Assembly: GCF_036898465.1 (NCBI RefSeq)
Contig: NZ_JARUMJ010000001.1
Span: 4,278,001 to 4,342,000 of the forward strand
Source: Streptomyces sp. B21-105
Lineage (GTDB): Bacteria; Actinomycetota; Actinomycetes; Streptomycetales; Streptomycetaceae
Direction: 5' to 3'
Length of the DNA stretch: 64,000 nucleotides
Shown here in pieces: positions 8,313 through 16,946 of this stretch (position 1 is its first letter; the number at the start of each line of letters is the position of its first letter). The translations under genes and the position numbers were made by a program. The notes beneath the pieces are model-generated. The model saw nothing but the letters and a program-made list of their open reading frames with translations. It had not been told where the DNA came from and ran no database searches.

Positions 8313-8839
8313 CCGCCGCCGCGCACCTGCCCGCCGCCCCGCGCATTCCCGCCGGTCGGCTCACCCTCGTGGGCGTCTCCCCCACGGCCGCCGCGGGACT
8401 GCGGGCGGGCGGGGGCGGGGGCTTCGACTGGCTCGGGGGCTCCCCGTTCGAGGGCACCCGGGACGCCGCCGGAATGCTGACCACCGCGTACGCGGCCGGC
8501 GTGCACCGCCCCGAGTTCGGCCTGTACGTCCTCGTACGGCGGTCGGACGGCCGGGCCGTCGGCAGCATGGGCTTCCACACCGCTCCCGACGAGGACGGCC
8601 GCACGGAGATCGGCTACGACCTGGTCGAGGCCGCCCGCGGCCGGGGCTACGCGACCGAGGCGCTGCGCGCGCTCGCCGGATGGGCGCTGGCACGGGACGA
8701 CGTACGACGCCTGTTCGCGGTCGTCGAACACGCCAACACCCCCTCGCGTGCCGTGCTCGAACGGGCCGGCTTCGTCCGGGTCGGCGAAGGCGAGGGTGAG
8801 TACGCGTATGAGCTGCGCGGGCGACCGCAGCTGGCGTAG
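8309..8839 (+). CDS. GNAT-family N-acetyltransferase
   Basis: 176 residues from the GTG at 8309 that overlaps the previous stop (GTGA). Late strands and helices of the GNAT fold are clear: AVGSMGFHTAPDEDG, EIGYDLVEAARGRGYATEAL (the acetyl-CoA pyrophosphate loop R-G-x-G-Y-A), LFAVVEHANTPSRAVLERAGF and VRVGEGEGEYAYEL. This is the RimJ/RimL-like branch acting on protein N-termini or small amines. Substrate unknown. Operon with the HD-domain gene. Confidence 0.88.
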   Translation: MTAAAHLPAAPRIPAGRLTLVGVSPTAAAGLRAGGGGGFDWLGGSPFEGTRDAAGMLTTAYAAGVHRPEFGLYVLVRRSDGRAVGSMGFHTAPDEDGRTEIGYDLVEAARGRGYATEALRALAGWALARDDVRRLFAVVEHANTPSRAVLERAGFVRVGEGEGEYAYELRGRPQLA

Positions 8840-8951
8840 CCGGGGCCGATCTTCGTCGCTTTGCCTCCCGGCGCACGCCCTCCGCTTCGGATAATTCCGA
8901 CACGGTCGCGCCGCGCGCGGTCGCGCGCGCCGGGGGAATCGGGGGAACGAC

Positions 8952-9818
8952 ATGAGCACGGCCGGCCCGTCCACGCCACCCGACCCTCCCGACCCTCCCG
9001 ACCCCCACCGGCTGGCCCGGCAGAGCGTGCGGTGGGCCATCATCGGGGTCGTCGTCAGCTCGGTGCTCGCCGTCGTGGGGATCTACCAGTCGTCCCACGG
9101 GGGCGGCGGAACCGGCGGCTCGAGCTCCGGTTCCGGCTCCGGTTCCGTTTCCGGATCGGTTTCCGGTTCCGTTTCCGGCGGCGACTCCGGTTCCGGCTCC
9201 ACTTCGGGCGACGGCGGCACGGACGGCGCGACGGACGGCACCGCGCAGGGGACGTCCGACGGGACCACGGACGGCGGCGCCCCCGGCCCCTCCGACTCCG
9301 GTGGGACGTCCGACGGCGGCGCCGACGGCAGCTCCGGCGACGGCGGCGGCACGGACGACGACGTGAGCGACGGACTGACCGCCGACGAGCGCGCCCTGCG
9401 CGACACGCTCAACGCCGACCAGTGGTCGCGCGACAGCTGCGCGCACACCGAGTGGCGGGGCGCGGACGCCGCCCTGTACTGCACGGTGACCACGGTCGAC
9501 CAGTACGGCGTCTCGGGCACCGGCAAGGCGAGCGTCATCATGTACGGGACCAAGTCCGACCGTGACGCCGTCTTCCAGTCCTACGCCGCCCGACTGCAGC
9601 CCGGCGACTGCGAGGCGCGGACCGACGCCTACGGCACCTGGCGCGAGAACAACACCGGCGACTCCGCCGGGGACGTCGTCTGCTTCCTGTCGGACACCGG
9701 GCAGTACGTCTTCCTCTGCTCGTACTACGACCGCCCCGCGCTGGTCCAGATCAGCGGCCCCGACCACACCAGCCTCGCGGCCTGGTGGCACACCATGGAA
9801 CCGGTCTTCAGCAGCTGA
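8952..9818 (+). CDS. Single-pass membrane protein with Ser/Gly-rich stalk
   Basis: 288 residues. The ATG at 8952 follows GGGGGAACGAC. A Pro/Asp N-terminus is followed by a transmembrane segment about residues 27-45 (WAIIGVVVSSVLAVVGIY). Then comes a long low-complexity stalk (about 50-135) of Ser-Gly and later Asp-Gly-Gly repeats, then an extracytoplasmic domain with four or more Cys (SCAHTEW, ALYCTVTT, GDCEART, VVCFLSD, VFLCSYY). Similar C-terminal domains occur outside Streptomyces membrane kinases, but no kinase is attached here. Function unknown. It overlaps the convergent DUF4031 gene by 11 bp. Confidence 0.75.
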   Translation: MSTAGPSTPPDPPDPPDPHRLARQSVRWAIIGVVVSSVLAVVGIYQSSHGGGGTGGSSSGSGSGSVSGSVSGSVSGGDSGSGSTSGDGGTDGATDGTAQGTSDGTTDGGAPGPSDSGGTSDGGADGSSGDGGGTDDDVSDGLTADERALRDTLNADQWSRDSCAHTEWRGADAALYCTVTTVDQYGVSGTGKASVIMYGTKSDRDAVFQSYAARLQPGDCEARTDAYGTWRENNTGDSAGDVVCFLSDTGQYVFLCSYYDRPALVQISGPDHTSLAAWWHTMEPVFSS

Positions 9819-10149
9819 CGACGCCGTCGCCCCGGCCGCCGTCGCCCCGGCCGCCCTCGCCCCGACCACCGTCGCGGGCCTCGTCGCGGCTGGCGCCCTT
9901 GCGTCGGCGCAGGCCGGACTCCGTCAGCAGCCGCACCACCTCACGGCTGCTCACCTCGACCGCGCCGGCCGCCACCACCTCGGCGTAGCGGGGGGACGGG
10001 ATGTCGTAGTGGTCGCGCTCGAAGGCCCGCCGCGGGACGCCCAACCGGTCGGCGAACGCCTGCAGTTCGGCGTACGAGACGTCGCTGACCAGGTGCGACC
10101 ACATCCGGCCGTGACCCGGCCAGTTCGGCGGGTCGATGTAGACGGTCAT
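9808..10149 (-). CDS. DUF4031 domain protein
   Basis: 113 residues. The opening MTVYIDPPNWPGHGRMWSHL with VSYAELQAFADRLGVPRRAF and ERDHYDIPSPRYAEVVAAGA is the DUF4031 signature. The C-terminal 25 residues are low-complexity Arg-Gly-Asp-Gly repeats from a short GC-rich DNA repeat. It starts 7 nt after the stop of the gene at 10157 and is probably cotranscribed with it. No biochemical role is known for the family. Confidence 0.85.
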   Translation of the reverse strand: MTVYIDPPNWPGHGRMWSHLVSDVSYAELQAFADRLGVPRRAFERDHYDIPSPRYAEVVAAGAVEVSSREVVRLLTESGLRRRKGASRDEARDGGRGEGGRGDGGRGDGVVSC

Positions 10150-10156
10150 GAGCGCC

Positions 10157-10540
10157 TCACGAGGACGGCCCGCCTCCCAGGGCCGACCCCAGCGAGCCCA
10201 CCGAGGCGACCTTCACGCCCGCCTTGTGACACACCCAGTGCGGGTCGGGACCCAGTTCGGGCTCGACGTCGAGGGCGTGCGGGTCGCCGGAGCCGCAGAC
10301 CGGGCACAGCGGCCAGCGCCCGTACCGCTCCAGCAGCGCGTCCTGCACGTCCTGCGCGACCAGACCGGCCACGAACGCCGCGCCGTCCGGCCACTGCTCG
10401 ACCCACCAGCGGCGCTGCACGACCGAGTCCTCGACCATCGACACCACGTCCGCCGCGGCGACCTCGCCCGAGGCCAGGTCGGCGAGGACCAGGGCACGTG
10501 CCGTGTGCAACGTCTGTTCCAGAGGGCTGGTGGGGTCCAT
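10157..10540 (-). CDS. Conserved hypothetical protein with CxxC zinc-knuckle
   Basis: 127 residues starting MDPTSPLEQTLHTARALVL, with AGGGG about 4 nt before the ATG. An N-terminal helical region carries the motif VVQRRWWVEQWPDGAAFV, and the later PLCPVCGSGDPH ... HWVCHKAG supplies a possible metal site (CxxC plus His/Cys). It precedes DUF4031 by 7 nt and diverges from murQ, with a 12-bp palindrome between them. Function unknown. Confidence 0.75.
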   Translation of the reverse strand: MDPTSPLEQTLHTARALVLADLASGEVAAADVVSMVEDSVVQRRWWVEQWPDGAAFVAGLVAQDVQDALLERYGRWPLCPVCGSGDPHALDVEPELGPDPHWVCHKAGVKVASVGSLGSALGGGPSS

Positions 10541-10578
10541 GCCCCTATTGTGCGCACTCCCGACCCGCCGCCGGCCAG

Positions 10579-10590
10579 AGAAACATGTTT
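10579..10590. promoter_or_regulatory. Perfect 12-bp palindrome in the murQ divergent promoter region
   Basis: GAAACATGTTTC is a perfect palindrome and strikingly AT-rich for this DNA. It lies 39 bp before the minus-strand start at 10540 and about 112 bp before murQ. This is the position expected of an operator for a sugar-responsive regulator. The regulator is unknown and no regulator gene adjoins. Confidence 0.5.
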
Positions 10591-10702
10591 CCTGTACCGC
10601 CGACGCCTCCCGCGCCATCACGCCGCCCGCGCGGGAACCCGGTAAATGTTGCGGGGCCCCCGACAACCTCGGGCCCCTGCCGACGAGAGAACCGGAATCG
10701 CC

Positions 10703-11638
10703 ATGAACCCCAGTGCCGGCTCCCAGGATCTGCGCACCGCGCTCGACACCCTCACCACCGAGGCCTTCCGCCCCGACCTCGCCGAGATCGACCGCCTCCC
10801 CACCCTCGACATCGCCCAGCTGATGAACGCGGAGGACGCCGGCGTCGCCGCCGCCGTGGCCACGCAGCTCCCGCGCATCGCCGCCGTCGTCGACGCGACG
10901 GCGACACGGATGGCGCGCGGCGGACGGCTGGTCTACGCGGGCGCGGGCACCGCCGGACGGCTCGGCGTGCTCGACGCCTCCGAGTGCCCGCCCACCTTCG
11001 GCACCGCCCCCGGCCGGGTCGTCGGGGTGATCGCGGGCGGGCCGCAGGCCATGACCGTCCCCGTCGAGGGCGCCGAGGACTCCCCCGAGCTCGCCGAGGC
11101 GGACCTCGCGGCGCTCTCCCTCACCCCCGACGACACCGTGATCGGCGTCTCCGCCTCGGGCCGCACCCCGTACGCCGTCGGCGCGGTGCGCCACGCCCGC
11201 GCCCGGGGCGCGCTGACCGTCGCTCTGGCCTGCAACCCGGGCAGCGCGCTGGCCGCCGCCGCCGAGCACGCGATCGAGGTGGTGGTGGGCCCCGAACTGC
11301 TCACCGGCTCGACCCGGCTGAAGGCGGGCACCGCGCAGAAACTGGTGCTGAACATGGTTTCGACGATCACGATGATCCGGCTGGGCAAGACGTACGGGAA
11401 CCTGATGGTCGACGTCCGCGCCACCAACGACAAGCTGCGCGCCCGGTCCCGGCGGATCGTCGCGCTGGCCACGGGCGCGGCGGACGACGAGATCGAGGCG
11501 GCGCTCGCGACGACGGACGGCGAGGTGAAGGCCGCGATCCTGGTGGTGCTGGCGGGGGTGGACGGGCCGGCCGCCGCCCGCCTTCTGGAGGAGTCCGGGG
11601 GACATCTGCGCGCCGCTCTCGGCGCGGCGGGCGACTGA
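10703..11638 (+). CDS. murQ: N-acetylmuramic acid 6-phosphate etherase
   Basis: 311 residues. MurQ splits the lactyl ether of MurNAc-6-phosphate to GlcNAc-6-phosphate and D-lactate in cell-wall recycling. Seen: the SIS-domain substrate loop YAGAGTAGRLGVLDASECPP, then GVIAGGPQAM, GVSASGRTPYAVGAV, LTGSTRLKAGTAQKLVLNM and YGNLMVDVRATNDKL, all in the right order and spacing. ATG at 10703 follows GAGAGAACCGGAA. The product feeds NagA (30214). The PTS gene starts 16 bp downstream, so the two form a recycling operon. Confidence 0.95.
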   Translation: MNPSAGSQDLRTALDTLTTEAFRPDLAEIDRLPTLDIAQLMNAEDAGVAAAVATQLPRIAAVVDATATRMARGGRLVYAGAGTAGRLGVLDASECPPTFGTAPGRVVGVIAGGPQAMTVPVEGAEDSPELAEADLAALSLTPDDTVIGVSASGRTPYAVGAVRHARARGALTVALACNPGSALAAAAEHAIEVVVGPELLTGSTRLKAGTAQKLVLNMVSTITMIRLGKTYGNLMVDVRATNDKLRARSRRIVALATGAADDEIEAALATTDGEVKAAILVVLAGVDGPAAARLLEESGGHLRAALGAAGD

Positions 11639-11654
11639 GCCGCACGCTCGGGGG

Positions 11655-13163
11655 GTGCGCATCGACTCCTCCTCCACAGCCGCCGCGATCCTGCCCCTCG
11701 TGGGCGGCCCCGCGAACGTCGTCTCCGTCGCCCACTGCATGACCCGGCTGCGCCTGGACCTCGCCGACCCGTCCCGGGCGGACGAGGAGGCGCTGCGGGC
11801 GGTGCCCGGGGTGCTCGGGGTCGTCGTGGCCGACGGCGCCTTCCAGGTGGTCCTCGGGCCGGGCGTGGTGACGCGGGTGACGGCCGACTTCGAGAAGCTG
11901 ACGGCCGCACACCGGGTCGCGGCACGCGGCGCCGGGCTGAGGGCGCGGCAGCGCGAGCGCGGCGCGACGCCGTTGAAGCGCGTCCTGCGCCGCCTGGCCG
12001 CCGTCTTCGTCCCGCTCGTCCCGGCTCTCGTCGGCTGCGGGATCCTGGCCGGCGTCAACGGCCTGCTCCTCAACGCGGGCCTGCTGCCGGGGCTCACGCC
12101 GGCACTGACCGCCGTAGCCTCCGGCTTCATGGCGCTGATCGCCGTCTTCGTGGGCCTCAACACGGCGAAGGAGTTCGGCGGGACACCGGTCCTGGGCGGC
12201 GCGGTCGCGGCGATCGTCGTGTATCCGGGGGTCGCGAAGGTGACGGCGTTCGGGGTGACGCTCGCTCCCGGACAGGGCGGCGTCCTCGGCGCGCTGGCGG
12301 CCGCGCTGCTGGCGACGTACGTGGAGCGGCAGTGCCGCGGCCGGGTCCCGGAGACGCTGGACGTGCTCCTCACCCCCGCGCTGACGGTCCTGGTCGCCGG
12401 CCTCGGCACGCTGTACGGGCTGATGTACGCGGCCGGCGCGGTCTCGGCGGCCATCGGGACGACGGCGAACTGGCTGCTGACGACGACGGGCGCGTTCGCC
12501 GGTCTCCTGCTCGGCGGGCTCTTCCTGCCGCTGGTGATGCTGGGCCTGCACCAGGCCCTGATCCCCGTCCACGCCACGCTCATCGAGCAGCAGGGGTACA
12601 CGGTCCTGCTGCCGGTGCTGGCGATGGCGGGCGCCGGCCAGGTCGGCGCGGCAGCCGCGGTGTACGTCCGGCTGCGCGACCACGCGGTGCTGCGGTCGAC
12701 GATCAGGTCGGCGCTCCCGGCCGGGCTGCTGGGGGTCGGCGAGCCGCTGATCTACGGGGTGTCGCTGCCGCTGGGCCGCCCCTTCCTCACCGCCTGCGCG
12801 GGCGGCGCGGCCGGCGGCGCCTTCATCGGGTTCTTCGCGACGCTCGGCGACCGGGTCGGGGCGACGGCGATCGGTCCGTCCGGCTGGGCCCTGTTCCCGC
12901 TGCTGGCGGGCGACCGGGGGCCGGGCGCCACGGCGGCGGTCTACGCGGGCGGCCTGCTGACGGGCTACGCCGTCGGCTTCGCCGCCACCTACCTCTTCGG
13001 CGGGGTCCGCGCAGCGGCCGCGGCCCTCTCCCGCACGACCACGGCCACGGCCACGGCCGGGCCCGTCCCGGCCACCCCGCCCGACGTGACGGCCATCTCG
13101 ACCGACGCGGAACCCGATACCGCCACGACCGCCCCACCCGGCACAGCCACCCCGGCCCCGTGA
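11655..13163 (+). CDS. PTS transporter, EIIBC component (MurNAc-type)
   Basis: 502 residues. The EIIB domain (1-80) carries the phosphorylated Cys28 in AHCMTRLRLDL. The EIIC domain (about 115-460) has ten or so hydrophobic segments, starting FVPLVPALVGCGILAGVN, with LGGAVAAIVVYPG, MLGLHQALIPVHATLIEQQG and VGEPLIYGVSLPLGRPFL in the family's order. The tail is Thr/Ala/Pro-rich. No EIIA domain is attached, so it must take phosphate from a separate EIIA (Crr-type). The partner murQ makes MurNAc the likely substrate. A GTG start 16 bp after murQ is chosen; GGGGG lies adjacent. Confidence 0.9.
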   Translation: MRIDSSSTAAAILPLVGGPANVVSVAHCMTRLRLDLADPSRADEEALRAVPGVLGVVVADGAFQVVLGPGVVTRVTADFEKLTAAHRVAARGAGLRARQRERGATPLKRVLRRLAAVFVPLVPALVGCGILAGVNGLLLNAGLLPGLTPALTAVASGFMALIAVFVGLNTAKEFGGTPVLGGAVAAIVVYPGVAKVTAFGVTLAPGQGGVLGALAAALLATYVERQCRGRVPETLDVLLTPALTVLVAGLGTLYGLMYAAGAVSAAIGTTANWLLTTTGAFAGLLLGGLFLPLVMLGLHQALIPVHATLIEQQGYTVLLPVLAMAGAGQVGAAAAVYVRLRDHAVLRSTIRSALPAGLLGVGEPLIYGVSLPLGRPFLTACAGGAAGGAFIGFFATLGDRVGATAIGPSGWALFPLLAGDRGPGATAAVYAGGLLTGYAVGFAATYLFGGVRAAAAALSRTTTATATAGPVPATPPDVTAISTDAEPDTATTAPPGTATPAP

Positions 13164-13384
13164 CCGACACAACCGCCCCGGAGACCCCACCCGACACGAC
13201 CCGGCCACCCCGACCGCACGGCCGCCACGGGCACCCCGCCGGGCACGGCCGCCGGCGGGTTCGAGTCGGGGCGGCGGGGCGAACCGCTGACCCCGCCCAC
13301 GCCCCGGGGCCGCCGCGGGCTCCGGTCGGTGAGAGCCGTCGTCCGGCGAGGGCCTTCGTCGGCGCGAGCCCTACCCTTGGGGCC

Positions 13385-13954
13385 ATGAACCACGCCCAGC
13401 TCACCGCGCTCGGCCGTGCCCTGCGTGTTCTCGGCGAACACGGGGACGCCCTCAGCACCGACACCCCGGACGCCCGGCTGCACGAGGTCAAGGCCGATCT
13501 GCGGCGTGCGCTGGAGCTGCTGGACGACAGCGTGGTCGGCGCGGCCCCGACCACCCACTGTGCCGAACACCCGCATGGCCCGGTCGACAAGGCCGCCGCC
13601 GACCTGTGCCTGCTGTGCGAGACGCGCCGCCGGGCGGCCCGGCGCGCCGAGTTCAACGGCCCGCCGCCGCAGGCGCCCCCCACCGCCCCCACCCCTTCGC
13701 GGTACGGCACCCGCGCCGACCGCCCACAGCCCCAGCAGCGCTGGCTGGCGGAACTGTGGAACGGTCAGGAGTGGCAGCTCTGCGGAACACCGCGGCGGGA
13801 CCGGCGCGAGGCAGAGCTGTACATCGCCGCCCTGCGCCGCGGGTCCCGCCCCGCAATGGCCTACCGGCTCGTGCACGAGTTCACCGACTACGAGGTCCTG
13901 CGGATCTGGGGCACCCCGGTGAAGGTCGACATCGAGCCGCTCGGCAACCTCTGA
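13385..13954 (+). CDS. Conserved actinobacterial hypothetical protein
   Basis: 189 residues from ATG 13385. The N-terminal helices (LTALGRALRVLGEHGDAL ... LHEVKADLRRALELLDDS) are followed by a Cys/His-containing stretch (HCAEHPHG ... LCLLCETRR) that could bind metal. A Pro-rich linker then precedes a C-terminal globular part starting WLAELWNGQEWQLCG. The family is not known to me. The 221 bp between the PTS gene and this one hold no gene I can support. Confidence 0.7.
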   Translation: MNHAQLTALGRALRVLGEHGDALSTDTPDARLHEVKADLRRALELLDDSVVGAAPTTHCAEHPHGPVDKAAADLCLLCETRRRAARRAEFNGPPPQAPPTAPTPSRYGTRADRPQPQQRWLAELWNGQEWQLCGTPRRDRREAELYIAALRRGSRPAMAYRLVHEFTDYEVLRIWGTPVKVDIEPLGNL

Positions 13955-14009
13955 GCGACCTCGTTCCCCGCGGACGGCACCGCCGGGGGCGTCGAGCGCT
14001 CGTCGGCGC

Positions 14010-15137
14010 TCAGCTCAGGGTGCGCAGCGCCGCCGCGTCGTAGGGCTTCAGCTCGTCGAGACGGCCGCCGAGCACCTTGGCCGCCCACTCCGGGTCCTGA
14101 AGCAGCGCACGGCCGACGGCCACCATGTCGAACTCGTCGCGCTCCAGCCGGTCGAGGAGGTCGTCGATCCCCTTGACCGGGGCGCCCTCGCCCGCGAAGC
14201 CCCGGAGGAAGTCGCCGTCGAGGCCGACCGAGCCGACCGTGATGGCGGGCTTGCCGGTGAGCTTCTTCGTCCAGCCCGCGAGGTTGAGGTCAAAGCCGTC
14301 GAACTCGGGGAGCCAGTAGCGGCGGGTGGAGGCGTGGAAGGCGTCGACGCCGGCGGCGGCGAGCGGGGCGAGGAGGGCCTCCAGCTCCTCGGGGGTCTCG
14401 GCGAGACGGGCGTCGTAGGCGTCCGACTTCCACTGCGAGTAGCGGAAGATGACCGGGAACTCGGCGGAGACGGTCGCGCGGACGGCGGCCACGATCTCGG
14501 CGGCGAACCTCGTGCGGGCCACCAGGTCGCCGCCGTAGGCGTCGGTCCGGCGGTTGGTGCCGGCCCACAGGAACTGGTCGAGGAGGTAGCCGTGCGCGCC
14601 GTGCAGCTCGACGCCGTCGAATCCGATGCGCTCGGCGGCGGCCGCGGCCTCGGCGAACGCGCCGATGACGTCGTCCAGGTCGCGCTGGGTCATCGCCTTG
14701 CCGGTGCCCTCGGTGCCGTCCAGCCGGACGCCGGAGGGGCCGACGGCGGGCGCGTCCGCGTACGGCGGCTCACCCTGCTTGCGCACCATGCCGATGTGCC
14801 ACAGCTGCGGGACGATCTTCCCGCCGCCCGCGTGCACGGCTTCGGCGACCTTCGCCCAGCCCGCGAGCTGCTCCGCCCCGTGGAACCGCGGAACCCGGTC
14901 GCTCTGCCCGGCGGAGTCGTGCCCGACGTAGGTGCCCTCGGTGACGATGAGACCGACACCGGCGGCGGCGCGCCGGCCGTAGTACGACACGACGTCGTCG
15001 CCGGGAACGCCGTCCGGGGAGAACATGCGCGTCATGGGGGCCATGACGATCCGGTTCGGGACGGTGAGTCCGTTGATGGACACCGGACGGGAAAGGATCT
15101 CGGCGGCGCGGGTGGCGGCGGGGGGCGTGATGCTCAC
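14010..15137 (-). CDS. Old Yellow Enzyme-family NADH:flavin oxidoreductase / ene-reductase
   Basis: 375 residues, a full-length FMN-binding TIM barrel. Seen: PNRIVMAPMTRMFSPDG (FMN-binding first strand), GLIVTEGTYVG, PQLWHIGMVR, GFDGVELHGAHGYLLDQFL with the catalytic His-Gly-Ala-His, TNRRTDAYGGD, and phosphate-binding AVGRALLQDPEWAAKVL near the C-terminus. It should reduce activated C=C bonds with NAD(P)H; the natural substrate is unknown. Single gene. GTG/ATG spacing favours ATG at 15137 (GGAG upstream). Confidence 0.93.
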   Translation of the reverse strand: MSITPPAATRAAEILSRPVSINGLTVPNRIVMAPMTRMFSPDGVPGDDVVSYYGRRAAAGVGLIVTEGTYVGHDSAGQSDRVPRFHGAEQLAGWAKVAEAVHAGGGKIVPQLWHIGMVRKQGEPPYADAPAVGPSGVRLDGTEGTGKAMTQRDLDDVIGAFAEAAAAAERIGFDGVELHGAHGYLLDQFLWAGTNRRTDAYGGDLVARTRFAAEIVAAVRATVSAEFPVIFRYSQWKSDAYDARLAETPEELEALLAPLAAAGVDAFHASTRRYWLPEFDGFDLNLAGWTKKLTGKPAITVGSVGLDGDFLRGFAGEGAPVKGIDDLLDRLERDEFDMVAVGRALLQDPEWAAKVLGGRLDELKPYDAAALRTLS

Positions 15138-15275
15138 GTGGGGGACTCCTCAGGACGACGGTGAACCGGCTGGTATGTGCACACGCATCGAGTGCGCTCC
15201 CCACGGAACGCCCCCGACCCCCCGGCCCATTCCACCCCCTGCGAACCCGAGCCTGTGATCCCGGCCACGCGCCTG

Positions 15276-15576
15276 CTACGGGACAGAGCCGCGCTCCACC
15301 ACCCATTCCGTGGACTGACCGGTGATCTCGGCAATTCCGTCGTAGTCGGCGTCGTAGTGCAGCACCGTCACGCCATGCCGCGTGCCCTCCCGGAACGGCC
15401 GTCACGGTTGCGCCGTCGGACCCGCTCAGCACCTCGTCCGCGGACGCCTCCCCCACGTCCTCCGGCGGGCAGTCCCACTCCCGTCCGCCGCCCACCGGCC
15501 GCAGCACCACCGCGCCCTCCGAACGCTCCATGACCTCGCCGATCCGGCCGCTGCGCGTGTCCAGGACGTACCTCAC
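15276..15576 (-). pseudogene. Small conserved protein gene with apparent 1-nt frameshift
   Basis: From GTG at 15576 the frame reads MRYVLDTRSGRIGEVMERSE ... GGGREWDCPPEDV, a small Streptomyces family found near HTH/DUF397 genes. After ATVTAV the reading turns into Arg-rich GC noise. Dropping one T (the A pair at plus 15394-15395) restores REGTRHGVTVLHYDADYD and ends GQSTEWVVERGSVP at the stop 15276-15278. The span is 301 bp, exactly 99 codons plus stop plus one base. The start overlaps the upstream gene's stop (GTGA). It is either a true frameshift mutation or a sequencing error. Function unknown. Confidence 0.7.
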
Positions 15577-15800
15577 GCCTCGCCCCCCGCCCGGCGCAGG
15601 GCTGCCGCGATGCGCGAGGCCACGCCCAGGTTGCAGCGGCCCAGATCGATCAGGGCGTACGGGTCACCGTGCGCGCCCGACACCGGGTCGATCCGCAGCG
15701 ACGGCAGGACGATCCCCACCTCGCCCAGCGCGGCCCGCAACTGCTCGACGGCCTCCTGGACCGTCCGCGCGGGCCGGTCACCCGTCCTCGTCTCCACCAT
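15573..15800 (-). CDS. Small conserved hypothetical protein next to HTH regulator
   Basis: 75 residues starting MVETRTGDRPARTVQEAVEQ, with GGAGGG 6 nt before the ATG at 15800 (an ATG at 15806 sits on the Shine-Dalgarno and is less likely). The middle, LRAALGEVGIVLPSLRIDP, and the end, ALIDLGRCNLGVASRIAAAL, look folded. It overlaps the next minus-strand gene by GTGA and diverges from the DUF5753 regulator. These small genes commonly sit with HTH/DUF397 pairs in Streptomyces; their role is not known. Confidence 0.75.
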   Translation of the reverse strand: MVETRTGDRPARTVQEAVEQLRAALGEVGIVLPSLRIDPVSGAHGDPYALIDLGRCNLGVASRIAAALRRAGGEA

Positions 15801-15913
15801 GCCCATCCCTCCACGCTGAGTGTTCCCGTTCACCACACAGCGTGGCCGACCCGCCTCTAGCCTGGCGAGATACGGCGTCCCAACAACCGCATCTGTAGGA
15901 CCAGGGGGTATCC

Positions 15914-16756
15914 GTGTCCGGCCCGAAGGACCTCGACCCGTCATCGTCGCCACGCGCCCTGCTGGGAGCGGAACTGCGGCACGCCCGCGAGCGCGGCGGG
16001 CTCAGCCAGTCCGACCTGGGCGAACCCCTCTTCGTCAGCGGCTCGTTCATCGGCCAACTGGAGGCTGGCACACGGCGGATGCAGCTCGAATACGCCGTCC
16101 AGATAGACGAGATCCTGGGCACCGGCGGGTTCTTCGAACGCAACTGCCGGGCGCTGGCCAAGTCCAAATACCCGGATCACTTCGCGGAGGCAGCGGAGGC
16201 GGAAGCGATCGCTACGGGGATCAAGCAGTACGCGCAGCTTTTGATTCCCGGCCTGCTGCAGACCAGAGCGTACGCGGAGGCCGTCTTCCGCGCGTACAGA
16301 CCGACAGCCCAGGACGCCGCGATCGACGAGTTGGTGGCCGCCCGCCTCGAACGGACGCACCTCCTCGACGATCCAACAACGCCGTTGTTGTGGGCGATCC
16401 TCGACGAGTCGGTGCTCCGCAGGGTGGTCGGCGGCCGGGCGGTGATGGCCGAGGCAATCCGCCATGTGCTGGCCCTCGCCCGGCAGCGGCGGATCATCGT
16501 GCAGGTACTGCCGTTCGACGCAGGGGCGCATGCGGCGATGGACGGCCCTTTGAAGCTCATGGAGTTCGAGGAAGCGCCGCCGCTCTCGTTCGTGGAGGCA
16601 CCCGACATGGGAAAACTGCTCGACGACCCGGCCACCGTCGCCCGACACACCCTGATGTTCAACCTCCTCCAGGCTGCGGCACTTTCGCCGCAGGATTCCC
16701 TGGCCCTGCTGGAGTCGGTGGCGCAGGATTACGAGCATGGAGAACAGCACCTGTGA
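15914..16756 (+). CDS. XRE-family HTH regulator with DUF5753 C-terminal domain
   Basis: 280 residues; GTG at 15914 behind AGGGGGTA. The HTH (about 15-70: LGAELRHARERGGLSQSDLG ... SGSFIGQLEAGTRRM) is followed by a DUF5753 domain (about 90-275: IKQYAQLLIPGLLQTRAYAE, LLWAILDESVLRRVVGGRAV, RRIIVQVLPFDAGAHAAMDG). Members act with a DUF397 partner, as in BldB/WhiJ-like Streptomyces systems. The DUF397 gene follows with a 20-bp overlap, so this is a complete pair. Confidence 0.9.
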   Translation: MSGPKDLDPSSSPRALLGAELRHARERGGLSQSDLGEPLFVSGSFIGQLEAGTRRMQLEYAVQIDEILGTGGFFERNCRALAKSKYPDHFAEAAEAEAIATGIKQYAQLLIPGLLQTRAYAEAVFRAYRPTAQDAAIDELVAARLERTHLLDDPTTPLLWAILDESVLRRVVGGRAVMAEAIRHVLALARQRRIIVQVLPFDAGAHAAMDGPLKLMEFEEAPPLSFVEAPDMGKLLDDPATVARHTLMFNLLQAAALSPQDSLALLESVAQDYEHGEQHL

Positions 16757-16946
16757 GTACGACTTGACCACCGTCACCTGGCACAAGTCCAGCTACAGCG
16801 GCGGCCAGGGCGGTGACTGCCTGGAGGTCGCCCTCGGCCACCCCGCCCTCATCCCCGTCCGGGACTCCAAAACCCCCCTCGGCCCGAAGCTCGCGTTCCG
16901 GGCCGAGGCGTGGGCGGCGTTCGTGAAGAACCTCAAGGTCGGCTGA
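16737..16946 (+). CDS. DUF397 (WhiJ-associated, BldB-like) small protein
   Basis: 69 residues: VTWHKSSYSGGQGGDCLEVA, then IPVRDSKTPLGPKLAFRAEA and WAAFVKNLKVG, the full DUF397 signature. It begins inside the last codons of the HTH/DUF5753 gene and is probably translationally coupled to it. DUF397 proteins are thought to bind and modulate their cognate HTH partners. Confidence 0.93.
   Translation: MENSTCEYDLTTVTWHKSSYSGGQGGDCLEVALGHPALIPVRDSKTPLGPKLAFRAEAWAAFVKNLKVG

Noticed and set aside
10157..12601. Very long minus-strand open frame opposite murQ and the PTS gene
   Set aside because: Only the last 127 codons (10157-10540) are a real gene. The rest is composition shadow of the plus-strand genes, rich in Arg, Pro and Ala, without a ribosome site.
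15402..15576. Reading the small minus-strand gene straight through into the Old Yellow Enzyme gene
   Set aside because: After the frameshift the frame runs as Arg-rich noise for more than 200 codons into another gene; the restored frame ends cleanly at 15276.
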